Positions 1-7,577 of a DNA stretch of 35,454 nucleotides are shown one piece after another. Position 1 is the stretch's first letter; each line of letters opens with the position of its first letter. Below the pieces are notes generated by a model. That model ran no database searches. It worked only from the letters and a program-made list of their open reading frames with translations, and was not told where the DNA came from. Both the position numbers and the translations under genes were made by a program. The stretch is from Candidatus Berkelbacteria bacterium (GTDB lineage Bacteria > Patescibacteriota > UBA1384 > DTJR01). The stretch covers positions 1 to 35,454 of the forward strand of contig JAOUGE010000009.1 in assembly GCA_029865605.1 (NCBI GenBank), written 5' to 3'.

Positions 1-2
1 TT

Positions 3-332
3 ACCGGTCGCCCCGACGAGCAGTATGAGGAGACACTTGCCTGGGCGCAAAAGCGTGTTCCCGGTGCTCGGGTCTATCTAAGCGGCGGCAAGGGCAATCC
101 TTACGCAGCAAACGAAGGCCGGGACTCGAAAGAGGAGATTGCCTGCCGGCTTGGGGCGATCTGTCTCATTGACGACAATGTGGGGGAATTCCTCGGCTGG
201 GACTGGAGCTGTAGCATTCTTCCGGTCTGCTTCGCGCAGCCTTGGAACCAGTCTGTCCCCCCTAACGTTATCCGCTGCAACTGGCAGCAGATAACCAGGC
301 TGCTCACAAGCCGCCTTACAGGCCGTCCCTAG
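3..332 (+). CDS. HAD-like phosphatase, 3' part (5' end outside window)
   Basis: The frame is open from the window edge to TAG at 330-332, about 109 codons, with no start inside the window, so this is the C-terminal part of a longer gene. It begins TGRPDEQYEETLAW, which resembles HAD motif II (Thr/Ser followed by GR). A Lys near KEEIACRLG and the acidic pair LIDDN fit HAD motifs III and IV. That suggests a small phosphatase or 5'-nucleotidase, but the nucleophile DxD motif would lie upstream and cannot be seen. The codons are clearly richer in G and C than those of rmuC next door, as in the genes at 27190, 34810 and 35384. It converges with rmuC, and I see no clear terminator between them. The HAD assignment is inference from two motifs. 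Confidence 0.6.
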   Translation, partial: TGRPDEQYEETLAWAQKRVPGARVYLSGGKGNPYAANEGRDSKEEIACRLGAICLIDDNVGEFLGWDWSCSILPVCFAQPWNQSVPPNVIRCNWQQITRLLTSRLTGRP

Positions 333-370
333 CCTCGATTAATATCGTGGCGAAGGGCGGCCTCCGTCGT

Positions 371-1387
371 TTATTCTTTTTCCGTCAAGTCCTCAATAAG
401 TTCTGTCTGGGTTGCTTCTAGGATGCTAACTTGGTCAATTTTTGTCGAGAGCTGGGTATAGCCGGAGGAGACTCTCTCCATTGTTTTCTTAGCATTTGAA
501 ATATGCGAGTCCAAAACCCCCAAACCATCGCCGAATTTAATATTTTCTTTTTGAATCATTTTAAGGACCGTTAGGATCTGTTTGCTCATCTCGGTTATTT
601 TTTTGCCCTCAAGACCGAGCATGATCGTCTTTAGGTAGTATAAAAATGAACTCGGGCTAGCGGGCATAACCTTTGACTTTGTCGCATAATCCAAAAGGTC
701 GGGCTGGTTGTTAACTATTTCAAAAAAAACGGATTCGGAAGGTAGGTACATAAAAGCAAAGTCAACCGTGCCCTCATCCGGCAGAATGTATTTTTTTGAG
801 ATATCGTCAACGTGCTTTTTAAAAGATCGCCTGAAATCTCTTAAGTTTACCAGTTTTGACTCATCGGATTCCGATTTTAAAAATTTATTAAACTCTTCGA
901 GGGGAGATTTAGAATCAACCGGAATAATGCCGGCATCAATCTTGATCACAGCGTCAACAACCTGGTTGTTGCGGAATTTATATTGCATTTTGTAATGCGC
1001 TGAAGGTAGGGACTGGGAAAGGATGTTCCGCAGTCCCTGCTCTCCCAAGCCGCCGCGAAGCTTCGGCGACTTCAAAAAATCTTGGAAGTTTCTTAATTGT
1101 GAACCGATCTGCTGCATTTGGCCAAGTTCTTTATTGAGGGTAGAAATAACCCTGGCGGCGTTATCCAGTCGTTCGTTGATAGCCTTGTTGGTAACGTCGA
1201 GCTTGCTATGGAAGTTTGACTGCAGGGATTGAATGTTTTGGTTTAACATCTGTAGAGCGCTGTCATTTTGGCCGGACCTGAGATTCTCAATCGTCTTTCT
1301 CAAAATTAAAATTCCGGCGACTAGGATTGCCCCAAGTATTATTGCGGCCCCTAAAATATAGTAAATAATCTGCTGCATATTTTGCAT
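371..1387 (-). CDS. rmuC: DNA recombination protein RmuC
   Basis: 338 residues. There is an N-terminal membrane helix (about 7-29), then a coiled coil (about 35-105), then the RmuC nuclease-like domain. Family landmarks are GGLGE at 112-116, VVDAV at 143-147, PVDSKSPLEEF from 156, and a later FMYLPSESVFFE. RmuC proteins are membrane-anchored PD-(D/E)XK-like proteins that limit DNA inversions and rearrangements; that role comes from the family. The start is uncertain: ATG 1387 is only 2 nt from an AGGA, while ATG 1378 is 11 nt from it. It is a single gene, with the next minus-strand gene ending at 1416. Confidence 0.9.
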   Translation of the reverse strand: MQNMQQIIYYILGAAIILGAILVAGILILRKTIENLRSGQNDSALQMLNQNIQSLQSNFHSKLDVTNKAINERLDNAARVISTLNKELGQMQQIGSQLRNFQDFLKSPKLRGGLGEQGLRNILSQSLPSAHYKMQYKFRNNQVVDAVIKIDAGIIPVDSKSPLEEFNKFLKSESDESKLVNLRDFRRSFKKHVDDISKKYILPDEGTVDFAFMYLPSESVFFEIVNNQPDLLDYATKSKVMPASPSSFLYYLKTIMLGLEGKKITEMSKQILTVLKMIQKENIKFGDGLGVLDSHISNAKKTMERVSSGYTQLSTKIDQVSILEATQTELIEDLTEKE

Positions 1388-1415
1388 TTTCCTATAATTT
1401 ACACCCTATTGCAAA

Positions 1416-2021
1416 TTAGCTATCGGGGGTAAAATCAAGTGAGTTCAGAATTTTATAATAGGTGGGGGTGTAGAGCCGGTTATTGACGGGTATTAGGTTG
1501 CTTGACCTTCCGTAATAGGTTTGGTCAAACTTCAAAAGATATATGTTGCCGTTGGCCTTAAAATAGCTAAATATCGTTGTCCCCTCGGGTTCTGATAAAT
1601 AAATCTCATATCCTTCAGCGCCATCTCGGCCGATATCTTTAAGCTGCCCTCTTCTTTTTTCCGGAAACAGTGCCAGGATCGTTTTGTCAAGCTCAAGATT
1701 TGGACTTCTGTCTTTCTCGTAGGCTACCTCGATTACTCTTGGGTCATATTGGTCGTTAATGCTGGCGGGAAAAATACTGATGATTTTAGAATCCCCCCAT
1801 ATCGTTTCTTTTGTCTTAAAGTTTTCCGGGTACGCGAAGGAGAACATGAACTCTTGGTCGGTAAACTTATTCTCGGTTTTTTGGCCTATTTTGATTGGCT
1901 TAACTGTTTCGGTTATCGAGAGAGCAACCATAACAAATATTGCAACGACGCAAACCAACGCAGCAATATGATGGCTATGTTCCGCTAACGTGAATTTATT
2001 TTTCTCCACTGTCTTTCTCAC
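1416..2021 (-). CDS. Membrane-anchored protein, extracytoplasmic domain of unknown function
   Basis: 201 residues. A basic N-terminus is followed by one hydrophobic helix (about 18-38), then a soluble domain predicted to lie outside the membrane. The soluble part (EFMFSFAYPENFKTKE, later GTTIFSYFKANGNIYLLKF and YYKILNSLDF at the end) has the look of PsbP-like/DUF1795-type domains that recur in CPR proteins. The 501-residue protein at 29548-31053 has the same kind of fold signature. The start overlaps the end of the upstream gene by 26 nt, so the two are probably co-transcribed and translationally coupled. No enzymatic motif is visible. Confidence 0.75.
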   Translation of the reverse strand: MRKTVEKNKFTLAEHSHHIAALVCVVAIFVMVALSITETVKPIKIGQKTENKFTDQEFMFSFAYPENFKTKETIWGDSKIISIFPASINDQYDPRVIEVAYEKDRSPNLELDKTILALFPEKRRGQLKDIGRDGAEGYEIYLSEPEGTTIFSYFKANGNIYLLKFDQTYYGRSSNLIPVNNRLYTPTYYKILNSLDFTPDS

Positions 2022-2337
2022 CCAAAGTTATTACGGTCTTAATGGCTACCACTAGAGCAGCGGCCGAAACAAACGAGACGAAATCGCTTAGAATCATCTG
2101 GGTTTGTCCGGCGAACCTCCCTGTAGTAAAAAGAGCGCTGATTGAAGCGGTTCCGATCATAAGTAGAGCAATTGCTGCCACCAGGAATCTTTGGGACTCC
2201 TTCTCGCTAATATTCAGAAATCCGACTATTAGCCCCAGAACGATTAAGATAATCGGGATTCCTCCCCAATCTATAAATCCTGATAAAATTGCTAAAATAA
2301 TTCCGGCTGTAAACGTCCATCTTCCTACTTTAATCAT
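1996..2337 (-). CDS. Small four-helix membrane protein
   Basis: 113 residues with four hydrophobic stretches (about 8-20, 25-42, 50-68 and 82-104) and short polar loops, ending in a charged tail (GEKDSGEK). I do not recognise a named family; proteins of this size and shape are common in CPR and archaeal genomes. The ATG has a good Shine-Dalgarno (AGGAGGG) just upstream and an extended -10 promoter at 2370-2378. It is the first gene of a two-gene unit with the protein at 1416-2021. Confidence 0.75.
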   Translation of the reverse strand: MIKVGRWTFTAGIILAILSGFIDWGGIPIILIVLGLIVGFLNISEKESQRFLVAAIALLMIGTASISALFTTGRFAGQTQMILSDFVSFVSAAALVVAIKTVITLGEKDSGEK

Positions 2338-2369
2338 AGTTCATCCCTCCTTTAGTTAACTTCTTATTT

Positions 2370-2378
2370 ATTATAGCA
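2370..2378 (-). promoter_or_regulatory. Extended -10 promoter (TGC TATAAT) of the 2337-1416 unit
   Basis: On the minus strand TGCTATAAT occupies 2378-2370, a perfect extended -10 element, about 32 nt before the ATG at 2337 and upstream of its AGGAGGG ribosome site. No good -35 is visible, as expected for extended -10 promoters. It lies just downstream of the mazG stop. Confidence 0.6.
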
Positions 2379-2382
2379 GAAC

Positions 2383-2682
2383 TTAATATCTATTTTTATC
2401 CCTCTTTATTACCTTTTTGAAGCTTTTTCTGATTGATCTATCGAGATCAATATTTTGGGAATTAGCCAAACAAATAAGAGTATAAATGATATCTCCTATT
2501 TCTTCTTCAAGCTCCTGTCTTTTTTCTTTGCTCTTTTTCTTCTTTTCTCCATAGAGATGATTGATAAGTCGGGCCAGCTCCCCGCATTCCTCGACGAGCC
2601 TAGCTAATATGGAAAGCGGTTGCCAGTATTGCCAATTATTTTTTTTGAACCACTCATCAAGTTCTTTTTGGTATTTTTTCAT
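2383..2682 (-). CDS. MazG-like nucleotide pyrophosphohydrolase
   Basis: 99 residues, the length of a single MazG domain. The metal-binding pattern is present: VEECGE (ExxE type) near 28-33 and EEEIGDIIYTLICLAN (ExxD type) from about 59. Such enzymes hydrolyse NTPs or dNTPs to the monophosphate and pyrophosphate and clean the nucleotide pool; the substrate here is unknown. The ATG overlaps the stop of the upstream helicase gene (ATGA), so the pair is translationally coupled. A link between nucleotide sanitation and DNA repair is inference from this arrangement. Confidence 0.85.
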   Translation of the reverse strand: MKKYQKELDEWFKKNNWQYWQPLSILARLVEECGELARLINHLYGEKKKKSKEKRQELEEEIGDIIYTLICLANSQNIDLDRSIRKSFKKVIKRDKNRY

Positions 2683-5540
2683 AATATCGCTTCAGGGCAG
2701 ATATCTTTAAAAGGACAATCCCGACAGCTGCGCTTGTTGGGCTTTGCTTTCATGTTATTTGATCTTATTCCCATTTCGACCTCTCTGATCATTTCTTTAG
2801 TCTTGGCTAAATCTTTATCTTGAAATATATTCTCGCCTTTTAAGCCGGACTCGATAAAATAAAGAGTGGTTTTCGGCATCCGGGAGTATTTTTGCCAGTA
2901 GGCCAAGGCGTAAATCATCATTTGGGTTGATTCCTTGATTCTCCTGTCGGCCTCCTTTTGTTCTGTTACCCTTGAGGTTTTAAAATCAACAATTTCTACT
3001 GAATCTTTTGACCCGAGGACGATATCATACCTTCCGTTTACCTTAACCTTCCCCTCGCTAAATTCAAACCTCTCTTCGACGGCGGAAGGGACCAGGTTGT
3101 TTTTGATATCTTCTTCGTAAAATCTCGTTAGCGTTTCAATCCCGGATCTCTTTCTTTCCTCTTCCTGCTCTCTTGAGATAAATCCGACATTATTAAAAGC
3201 GGCAATGAAGTCTGAAGTTAGTTGGTCAAAACTTACCTTTTTCTTGGCGATTTTTCTTAAATAGTAGTGGCTTAAGGCGGCGTGAATAGCTGTGCCATAC
3301 ATTAGAGCGTGGTTTTCAAGTAGCGGGATGTTGAGGATATTGACATAATAGAATTTTTTTGGGCAGGTAAAGTAATCGTCAATTTGTTGTCTTGAGAGGC
3401 GAAGTGTTTCTTGGGTGAATTTTTTGGGTAGGTTTTGGGTTGCTCCGCCCGCCTTTTTAAAGCGCTCGATCCTCTCATATGGAGAGAGCTTGTGGGTTAG
3501 TTTTTGGGGGTTGGGCTCATCAAAAAATTCGAGAACGAACCTCGATAATTTTTTTGATCGTTTCCCGCCATAATCTTCAGCGGCAGTTAAAAATAAATAA
3601 TCTTTTGCTCGGGTTGTCCCGACATAGAAAAGCCTTCGTTCTTCTTGAAGGTGATAATCCCCGACCGGCAGACGCTCCTTGATAAATTCCTCTGGTATCG
3701 GTAGTTGGTCTCGCAGGTTTCTGGATGGAAACCGCTCCGACACACAGTTAACAATGAAGACTGCCTTCCACTCTAGACCTTTGGCGCCATGAACGGTTAA
3801 AATATTGACTACGTCAAGATCTGGGTCTATTTCGGGTGTAGCGACTTCATTCTCAAACTCAAGGATCAGCTCCAGATTTTCAAGAAAAGCCAGCACTCCC
3901 CTCTCTCGGCTAGCATGATTAAACTCGTTTATACGGTCGAAGAATCTTGCTATGCGACTCATCTTCAGCTCGTTTTCTGCCGTTGTTTCCTTCGAAAGCT
4001 TATTCAAGTATTTCTTCTCGGTGAGAAACCGATAAAGCACTTCACCGACAGGTTCACTTTTAAGTTTCCTGTAATTTTCCAAGTCGGATATTAAGATCCT
4101 TAGTTTTCTGTGCCCTGGCGAACGATCCACACAGATGATTTCTCTTATCGCCCTGTTTTTTCTTTTAGCTTGGGTGTAAAGTCTGCTCATTATTTCGTCT
4201 GGTACCGAGTAAAGCTCGCTCGCAGCTAACTGATAAAAAGAAAGGTTGTCATCATCATAGACCAAACATTTTAAAAACGAGACAAGCATTTTTATTTCCG
4301 GATGGGAGTAAAGGTCGGTTTTTCCGGAAAAGAGATAAGGAATGCCAGCTAAGTTGAGTGATTGAATAAACGGCTCAGCCTGACTGTTTGATCTAATAAG
4401 AATGGCAAAGTCATTATATGATAATCCCTTTTTCTTAAGCTCTGCTATTTTACTTATTGTTTTATCCGCTTCGCAAGAAAGAGTGTTGCAGAAAATCAAC
4501 TCCGGCTCAGACCCGTTTTTAAGAGCCAGCAGTTTTTTGTTGAGTTTATTTTTAACCTCCAGCCTATCTGGATTATTATGCTGGATTAGCTTGTAGGCGG
4601 CATCCAAGATTTCTTGGGTTGAGCGGTAATTTTTATTTAAAACAATTTGTTTCGCCCTAGGGTATGTTTTTATGAAATCGAGAATATTTGAAATTGCTGC
4701 TCCTCTGAACCGATAGATGGACTGATCGTCGTCGCCGACGACGGTAATATTTAGATGCTTTTTGGCCAGTAATTTTACGATTTCGTTTTGAGCAAAGTTG
4801 GTGTCCTGGAACTCGTCAACCAGAATAAACTTATATTTTTCCTGGCATTCTTTTAGAACGCGGGTGTTTTCTTTTAGCAGTTTATGGGTCAAGAATAATT
4901 GATCGCCGAAATCTAAGTTTCCGTTTTGGATCATCAACTGGTTATATTTTTCGTATGATATTACCAGCTCGAGTGTTCTTTCAGCTTCAACCAATTCTTC
5001 CTGGGTCGACTTCTTCTTTTTAGCTAATTGGTATTTTTTTCTAGCTAGGCCGATATATTCTTCAGGTTCGACCAATTCATCTTTTAGTCTTGAAAAATGA
5101 TTTAGCATTGCTTCGATAAATGAAGTCGGATTATTGGGGGGTCTAAAGTGCTTAAGCTTAAAGGCGTAGAGGTTTTGGCGAAAAAATATTGCTCTTTCGG
5201 TATCGGTTAGAACATTGAAGTTTGCCGGAAGAGAAAGCTCAATGGCATAATCTCTGATTAAGCGATCGCCAAAGGAATGGAAAGTTGAGATATTAGTGTC
5301 GGTAAAACCGTAGGGGACGAGTTGGTCTACCCGCTCTTCCATTTCCTGAGCCGCTTTTTCAGTAAAAGTGAGAGCTAAGATTTCTGCTGGCTCGGCTATT
5401 TTTTGAGCGATTAGGTAAGCAATTTTGCGGGTAATGACCGTTGTCTTGCCCGTCCCTGCGCCGGCAACGATAAGGCAAGGGCCGTGAGTGCATTTTATGG
5501 CCCGGGTTTGGTTGGCATTTAATCCCTTGAATAAGTCCAC
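2679..5540 (-). CDS. UvrD/PcrA-family helicase with C-terminal RecB/Cas4-like Fe-S nuclease
   Basis: 953 residues, longer than UvrD/PcrA because of a nuclease extension. SF1A motifs in order: Walker A GAGTGKT (27-33), Ia LALTFTEKAA (55-64), II ILVDEFQDT (239-247), III VVGDDDQSIYRFRGA (from 267), IV NYRST, V LTVHGAKGLEW and VI RRLFYVGTTRAKD. The C-terminus carries a PD-(D/E)XK core with D839 and D852-F-K854. It also has four cysteines, C726 (FTCPKKFYY), C939, C942 and C948, spaced like the AddB/Cas4 4Fe-4S site. The family role is ATP-driven unwinding coupled to single-strand cutting in break repair. The start is GTG 5540, 7 nt after the trx stop; it overlaps mazG. Calling it an AddA/AddB substitute would be inference. 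Confidence 0.93.
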   Translation of the reverse strand: MDLFKGLNANQTRAIKCTHGPCLIVAGAGTGKTTVITRKIAYLIAQKIAEPAEILALTFTEKAAQEMEERVDQLVPYGFTDTNISTFHSFGDRLIRDYAIELSLPANFNVLTDTERAIFFRQNLYAFKLKHFRPPNNPTSFIEAMLNHFSRLKDELVEPEEYIGLARKKYQLAKKKKSTQEELVEAERTLELVISYEKYNQLMIQNGNLDFGDQLFLTHKLLKENTRVLKECQEKYKFILVDEFQDTNFAQNEIVKLLAKKHLNITVVGDDDQSIYRFRGAAISNILDFIKTYPRAKQIVLNKNYRSTQEILDAAYKLIQHNNPDRLEVKNKLNKKLLALKNGSEPELIFCNTLSCEADKTISKIAELKKKGLSYNDFAILIRSNSQAEPFIQSLNLAGIPYLFSGKTDLYSHPEIKMLVSFLKCLVYDDDNLSFYQLAASELYSVPDEIMSRLYTQAKRKNRAIREIICVDRSPGHRKLRILISDLENYRKLKSEPVGEVLYRFLTEKKYLNKLSKETTAENELKMSRIARFFDRINEFNHASRERGVLAFLENLELILEFENEVATPEIDPDLDVVNILTVHGAKGLEWKAVFIVNCVSERFPSRNLRDQLPIPEEFIKERLPVGDYHLQEERRLFYVGTTRAKDYLFLTAAEDYGGKRSKKLSRFVLEFFDEPNPQKLTHKLSPYERIERFKKAGGATQNLPKKFTQETLRLSRQQIDDYFTCPKKFYYVNILNIPLLENHALMYGTAIHAALSHYYLRKIAKKKVSFDQLTSDFIAAFNNVGFISREQEEERKRSGIETLTRFYEEDIKNNLVPSAVEERFEFSEGKVKVNGRYDIVLGSKDSVEIVDFKTSRVTEQKEADRRIKESTQMMIYALAYWQKYSRMPKTTLYFIESGLKGENIFQDKDLAKTKEMIREVEMGIRSNNMKAKPNKRSCRDCPFKDICPEAIL

Positions 5541-5547
5541 ATCAGTC

Positions 5548-5856
5548 TTATTTTAAAGCTCGCACGAGCTCTTCTTTTGAAACTACACCGTTGAGCTGAT
5601 CTGTTATTTTACCGTCTTTAAAGATTAGAATCGTTGGAATTGATATTATCTGAAACTTACTGGCCAGCTCGGTTTCTTGATCAACATCCACTTTATAAAT
5701 CTCCGCTTTGTCCTTAATTTCTTCGGCAAGTTCCTCAATTATTGGCGCCATCATCTGACAAGGTCCGCACCATGAGGCAAAAAAGTCAACCAGAACGGGT
5801 TTACCAGATTTTTTTACTTTTTTATCAAAGTCAGTTTTTGTAAGACTCTTTGCCAC
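5548..5856 (-). CDS. trxA: Thioredoxin
   Basis: 102 residues, a complete thioredoxin fold with WCGPC (Cys30 and Cys33) and the cis-proline loop SIPTILIF. It is a cytosolic dithiol reductant and a plausible electron donor to the ribonucleotide reductase at 7578, although they are not in the same operon. The start is GTG 5856, preceded by AAGGAGG six bases upstream; this ribosome site lies inside the 3' end of the upstream DUF6580 gene, which overlaps by 43 nt. It is second in the unit DUF6580 - trx - helicase - mazG. Confidence 0.95.
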   Translation of the reverse strand: MAKSLTKTDFDKKVKKSGKPVLVDFFASWCGPCQMMAPIIEELAEEIKDKAEIYKVDVDQETELASKFQIISIPTILIFKDGKITDQLNGVVSKEELVRALK

Positions 5857-6329
5857 GTCATGCCTCCTTCGGTTATTTTTTTATATATTGTGTAAATACT
5901 GAAAATAAGGGCGCAGAACAGGATGTCCGATAGCAGAGTATTCCGGTAGAAGGGAATTGCTTTGATGTAGCAATCCAAAAACCCTGGTAATGTTTGAGGA
6001 TACCAGCCACTCACCCAAACGCCAAAATTAGAAACAAGAAAAAAGGATACTGAACCGACAAGTGGAGCCCCGATAAACCCAATAGGCCCCTTTTTCGAGA
6101 GGATACTGGCTAGTGGGTAGGCCAGGAAACCGAGATACACAAAGGGGGTATAACTGCCGAATCCAAGAAAAATATCGGATATAAACATAGTCAAGATTAC
6201 AAAAGCGGCGGCCGCTGCCACACCTTTCTTGTTTCCAATAAAAACCGTTGCGGCTCCGATAGGTACAAAATTCGCCGGGTGAGGGATAAACCTTGATAGG
6301 GTTGAAACAAAAATCAAAACATAAAACAT
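5814..6329 (-). CDS. DUF6580-like integral membrane protein (ECF S-component-like)
   Basis: 171 residues with about five hydrophobic helices. The N-terminal pattern SRFIPHPANFVPIGAATVF, followed by a glycine/alanine-rich helix and the SDIFLGF segment, fits DUF6580. That family resembles the substrate-binding S components of ECF vitamin transporters. No ECF ATPase or T component is in the window, so the substrate cannot be named. Cobalamin is tempting because nrdJ and cobO are close, but that is inference. It leads the operon with trx, the helicase gene and mazG. Confidence 0.7.
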   Translation of the reverse strand: MFYVLIFVSTLSRFIPHPANFVPIGAATVFIGNKKGVAAAAAFVILTMFISDIFLGFGSYTPFVYLGFLAYPLASILSKKGPIGFIGAPLVGSVSFFLVSNFGVWVSGWYPQTLPGFLDCYIKAIPFYRNTLLSDILFCALIFSIYTIYKKITEGGMTWQRVLQKLTLIKK

Positions 6330-6389
6330 CGTTTTTGATGGCTAATTCAATATATCAATAGTTTATTTAACAATCTTTGTCAAATAGAA

Positions 6390-6962
6390 CTATTTTAACG
6401 GGGCGGTTGAGACCGCTGATTCGTCGTCTGGGCAAAAAATGCTTAATACGTCGAACTGAATTAGGCTAATATTTGATGGGATATTAAGCTCAAAATTTCC
6501 ATTCTCCGACGAAACTGCTGTTGAGATCGTTTTGAGATCCGCTAAATGCCTTTTAGCATCGTTGGACATTGTCAGGGCCAAGACTATTGCGCCGCACGAC
6601 CCGTTATACGAAAAGGAACTCACAGTTATTTTATTATAGGCATTGATTTGGGCTGTGCCTTTGATGCCGTATTTCGTTGATTTGGAAAAGCTTGAGGTTA
6701 AACCAATTTTTTTCCCTTCCAGGGCGGAAAGACTTGATTGTTGGGTAGAGAATGAATCTTGGGTAGAACTGGTTTTGTTATAGCTGTATAGGGCCGGATC
6801 GGTTAATTGCCCTCTAACAAACCCTTTCGTTTTTAGCCAAGGATCAATTTCGCTGATTTCTCTTTCTCCCAGAGTCTGCTCTGTCGTAGTCGGAGCCTTG
6901 TTTGAGCATCCCGCCAGCGCCAGAGCAAAAGCTAAAAATGTTAGGGTAAGAACTTTCTTCAT
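6390..6962 (-). CDS. Lipoprotein with DM13-like domain
   Basis: 190 residues from ATG 6962. The signal peptide MKKVLTLTFLAFALALAGC ends in a lipobox (LAGC), so the mature protein should be a lipid-anchored lipoprotein with Cys19 at its N-terminus. The C-terminal half (GTAQINAYNKITVSSFSYNG, then a LADLKTI segment, then SIFCPDDESAVSTAPL) follows the pattern of DM13 domains, whose Cys near the end is conserved. DM13 has been proposed as a redox or electron-transfer domain; that function is not shown here. An in-frame ATG at 6968 is too close to the -10 element, so 6962 is preferred. Confidence 0.7.
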   Translation of the reverse strand: MKKVLTLTFLAFALALAGCSNKAPTTTEQTLGEREISEIDPWLKTKGFVRGQLTDPALYSYNKTSSTQDSFSTQQSSLSALEGKKIGLTSSFSKSTKYGIKGTAQINAYNKITVSSFSYNGSCGAIVLALTMSNDAKRHLADLKTISTAVSSENGNFELNIPSNISLIQFDVLSIFCPDDESAVSTAPLK

Positions 6963-6970
6963 TTGCATTT

Positions 6971-6976
6971 ATTATA
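6971..6976 (-). promoter_or_regulatory. -10 element (TATAAT) at a near-leaderless gene
   Basis: TATAAT lies on the minus strand at 6976-6971, 8 nt before the lipoprotein ATG at 6962. Transcription would start at or next to the start codon, and no Shine-Dalgarno fits in between. No convincing -35 is seen. Confidence 0.5.
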
Positions 6977-7021
6977 CAGTGTTTTTATTTCCAAAGTAAT
7001 CGGCCGTATTTTCAGACCGAT

Positions 7022-7561
7022 TCAGTAGTCAACCCCCTCTATCGCTTTTACTCCCTTGTCGTAGAGGTGCTTTATCTTTTTCATTTCTGTTACAAGGTCG
7101 CTAAGTTCGATTAATTTGCTTATTTTGGGTCTGCCGGTTAAAACAATTGTTAAAGACGCGGGCTTGCTCTTGATTGTCTCGATGATTTCCTCCAAACTAA
7201 TAAGTTTTTTAGAAACCGCCCAATTGATCTCGTCAAGAACCAGAATGTCAATTTGACTGTTTAAGGCGGTTTTAACCGCTTTAAGTCCGAGCTTAGCCGC
7301 TTTGATGTGTTTTGTAAGTGGAATTTCGTCCTTTGGGTGCCCAATAAAGCCGAGGCCGTATTTTTCGATTTTAACCCCCGGTATTTTTTCGACCACTTTC
7401 TCTTCGGCGCTTTGCCGTCTCCCCTTGATAAATTGAATGATTTTAGTTTTTTTGCCTGCTCCCGCCGCTCTTAGGGCTAGTCCCAAGGCAGCTGTCGTCT
7501 TTCCTTTTCCATCACCAAAATAGGAAATTATAATCCCCTTTTCTGCATATTTGCTTTTCAC
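7022..7561 (-). CDS. cobO: Corrinoid (cob(I)yrinic acid a,c-diamide) adenosyltransferase
   Basis: 179 residues, the usual length of CobO/BtuR. The P-loop GDGKGKTT is at 16-23; ILVLDEINWA is the Walker B region, and the family's terminal signature VTEMKKIKHLYDKGVKAIEG is complete. It transfers the adenosyl group of ATP to reduced corrinoid, making the adenosylcobalamin that class II ribonucleotide reductase needs. It starts at GTG 7561, 16 nt after the nrdJ stop, with AAAGGGG upstream. It is the third gene of nrdR-nrdJ-cobO. No corrin-ring synthesis genes are here, so the cell probably salvages corrinoid (inference). Confidence 0.93.
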   Translation of the reverse strand: MKSKYAEKGIIISYFGDGKGKTTAALGLALRAAGAGKKTKIIQFIKGRRQSAEEKVVEKIPGVKIEKYGLGFIGHPKDEIPLTKHIKAAKLGLKAVKTALNSQIDILVLDEINWAVSKKLISLEEIIETIKSKPASLTIVLTGRPKISKLIELSDLVTEMKKIKHLYDKGVKAIEGVDY

Positions 7562-7577
7562 CTTACCCCTTTAACTT

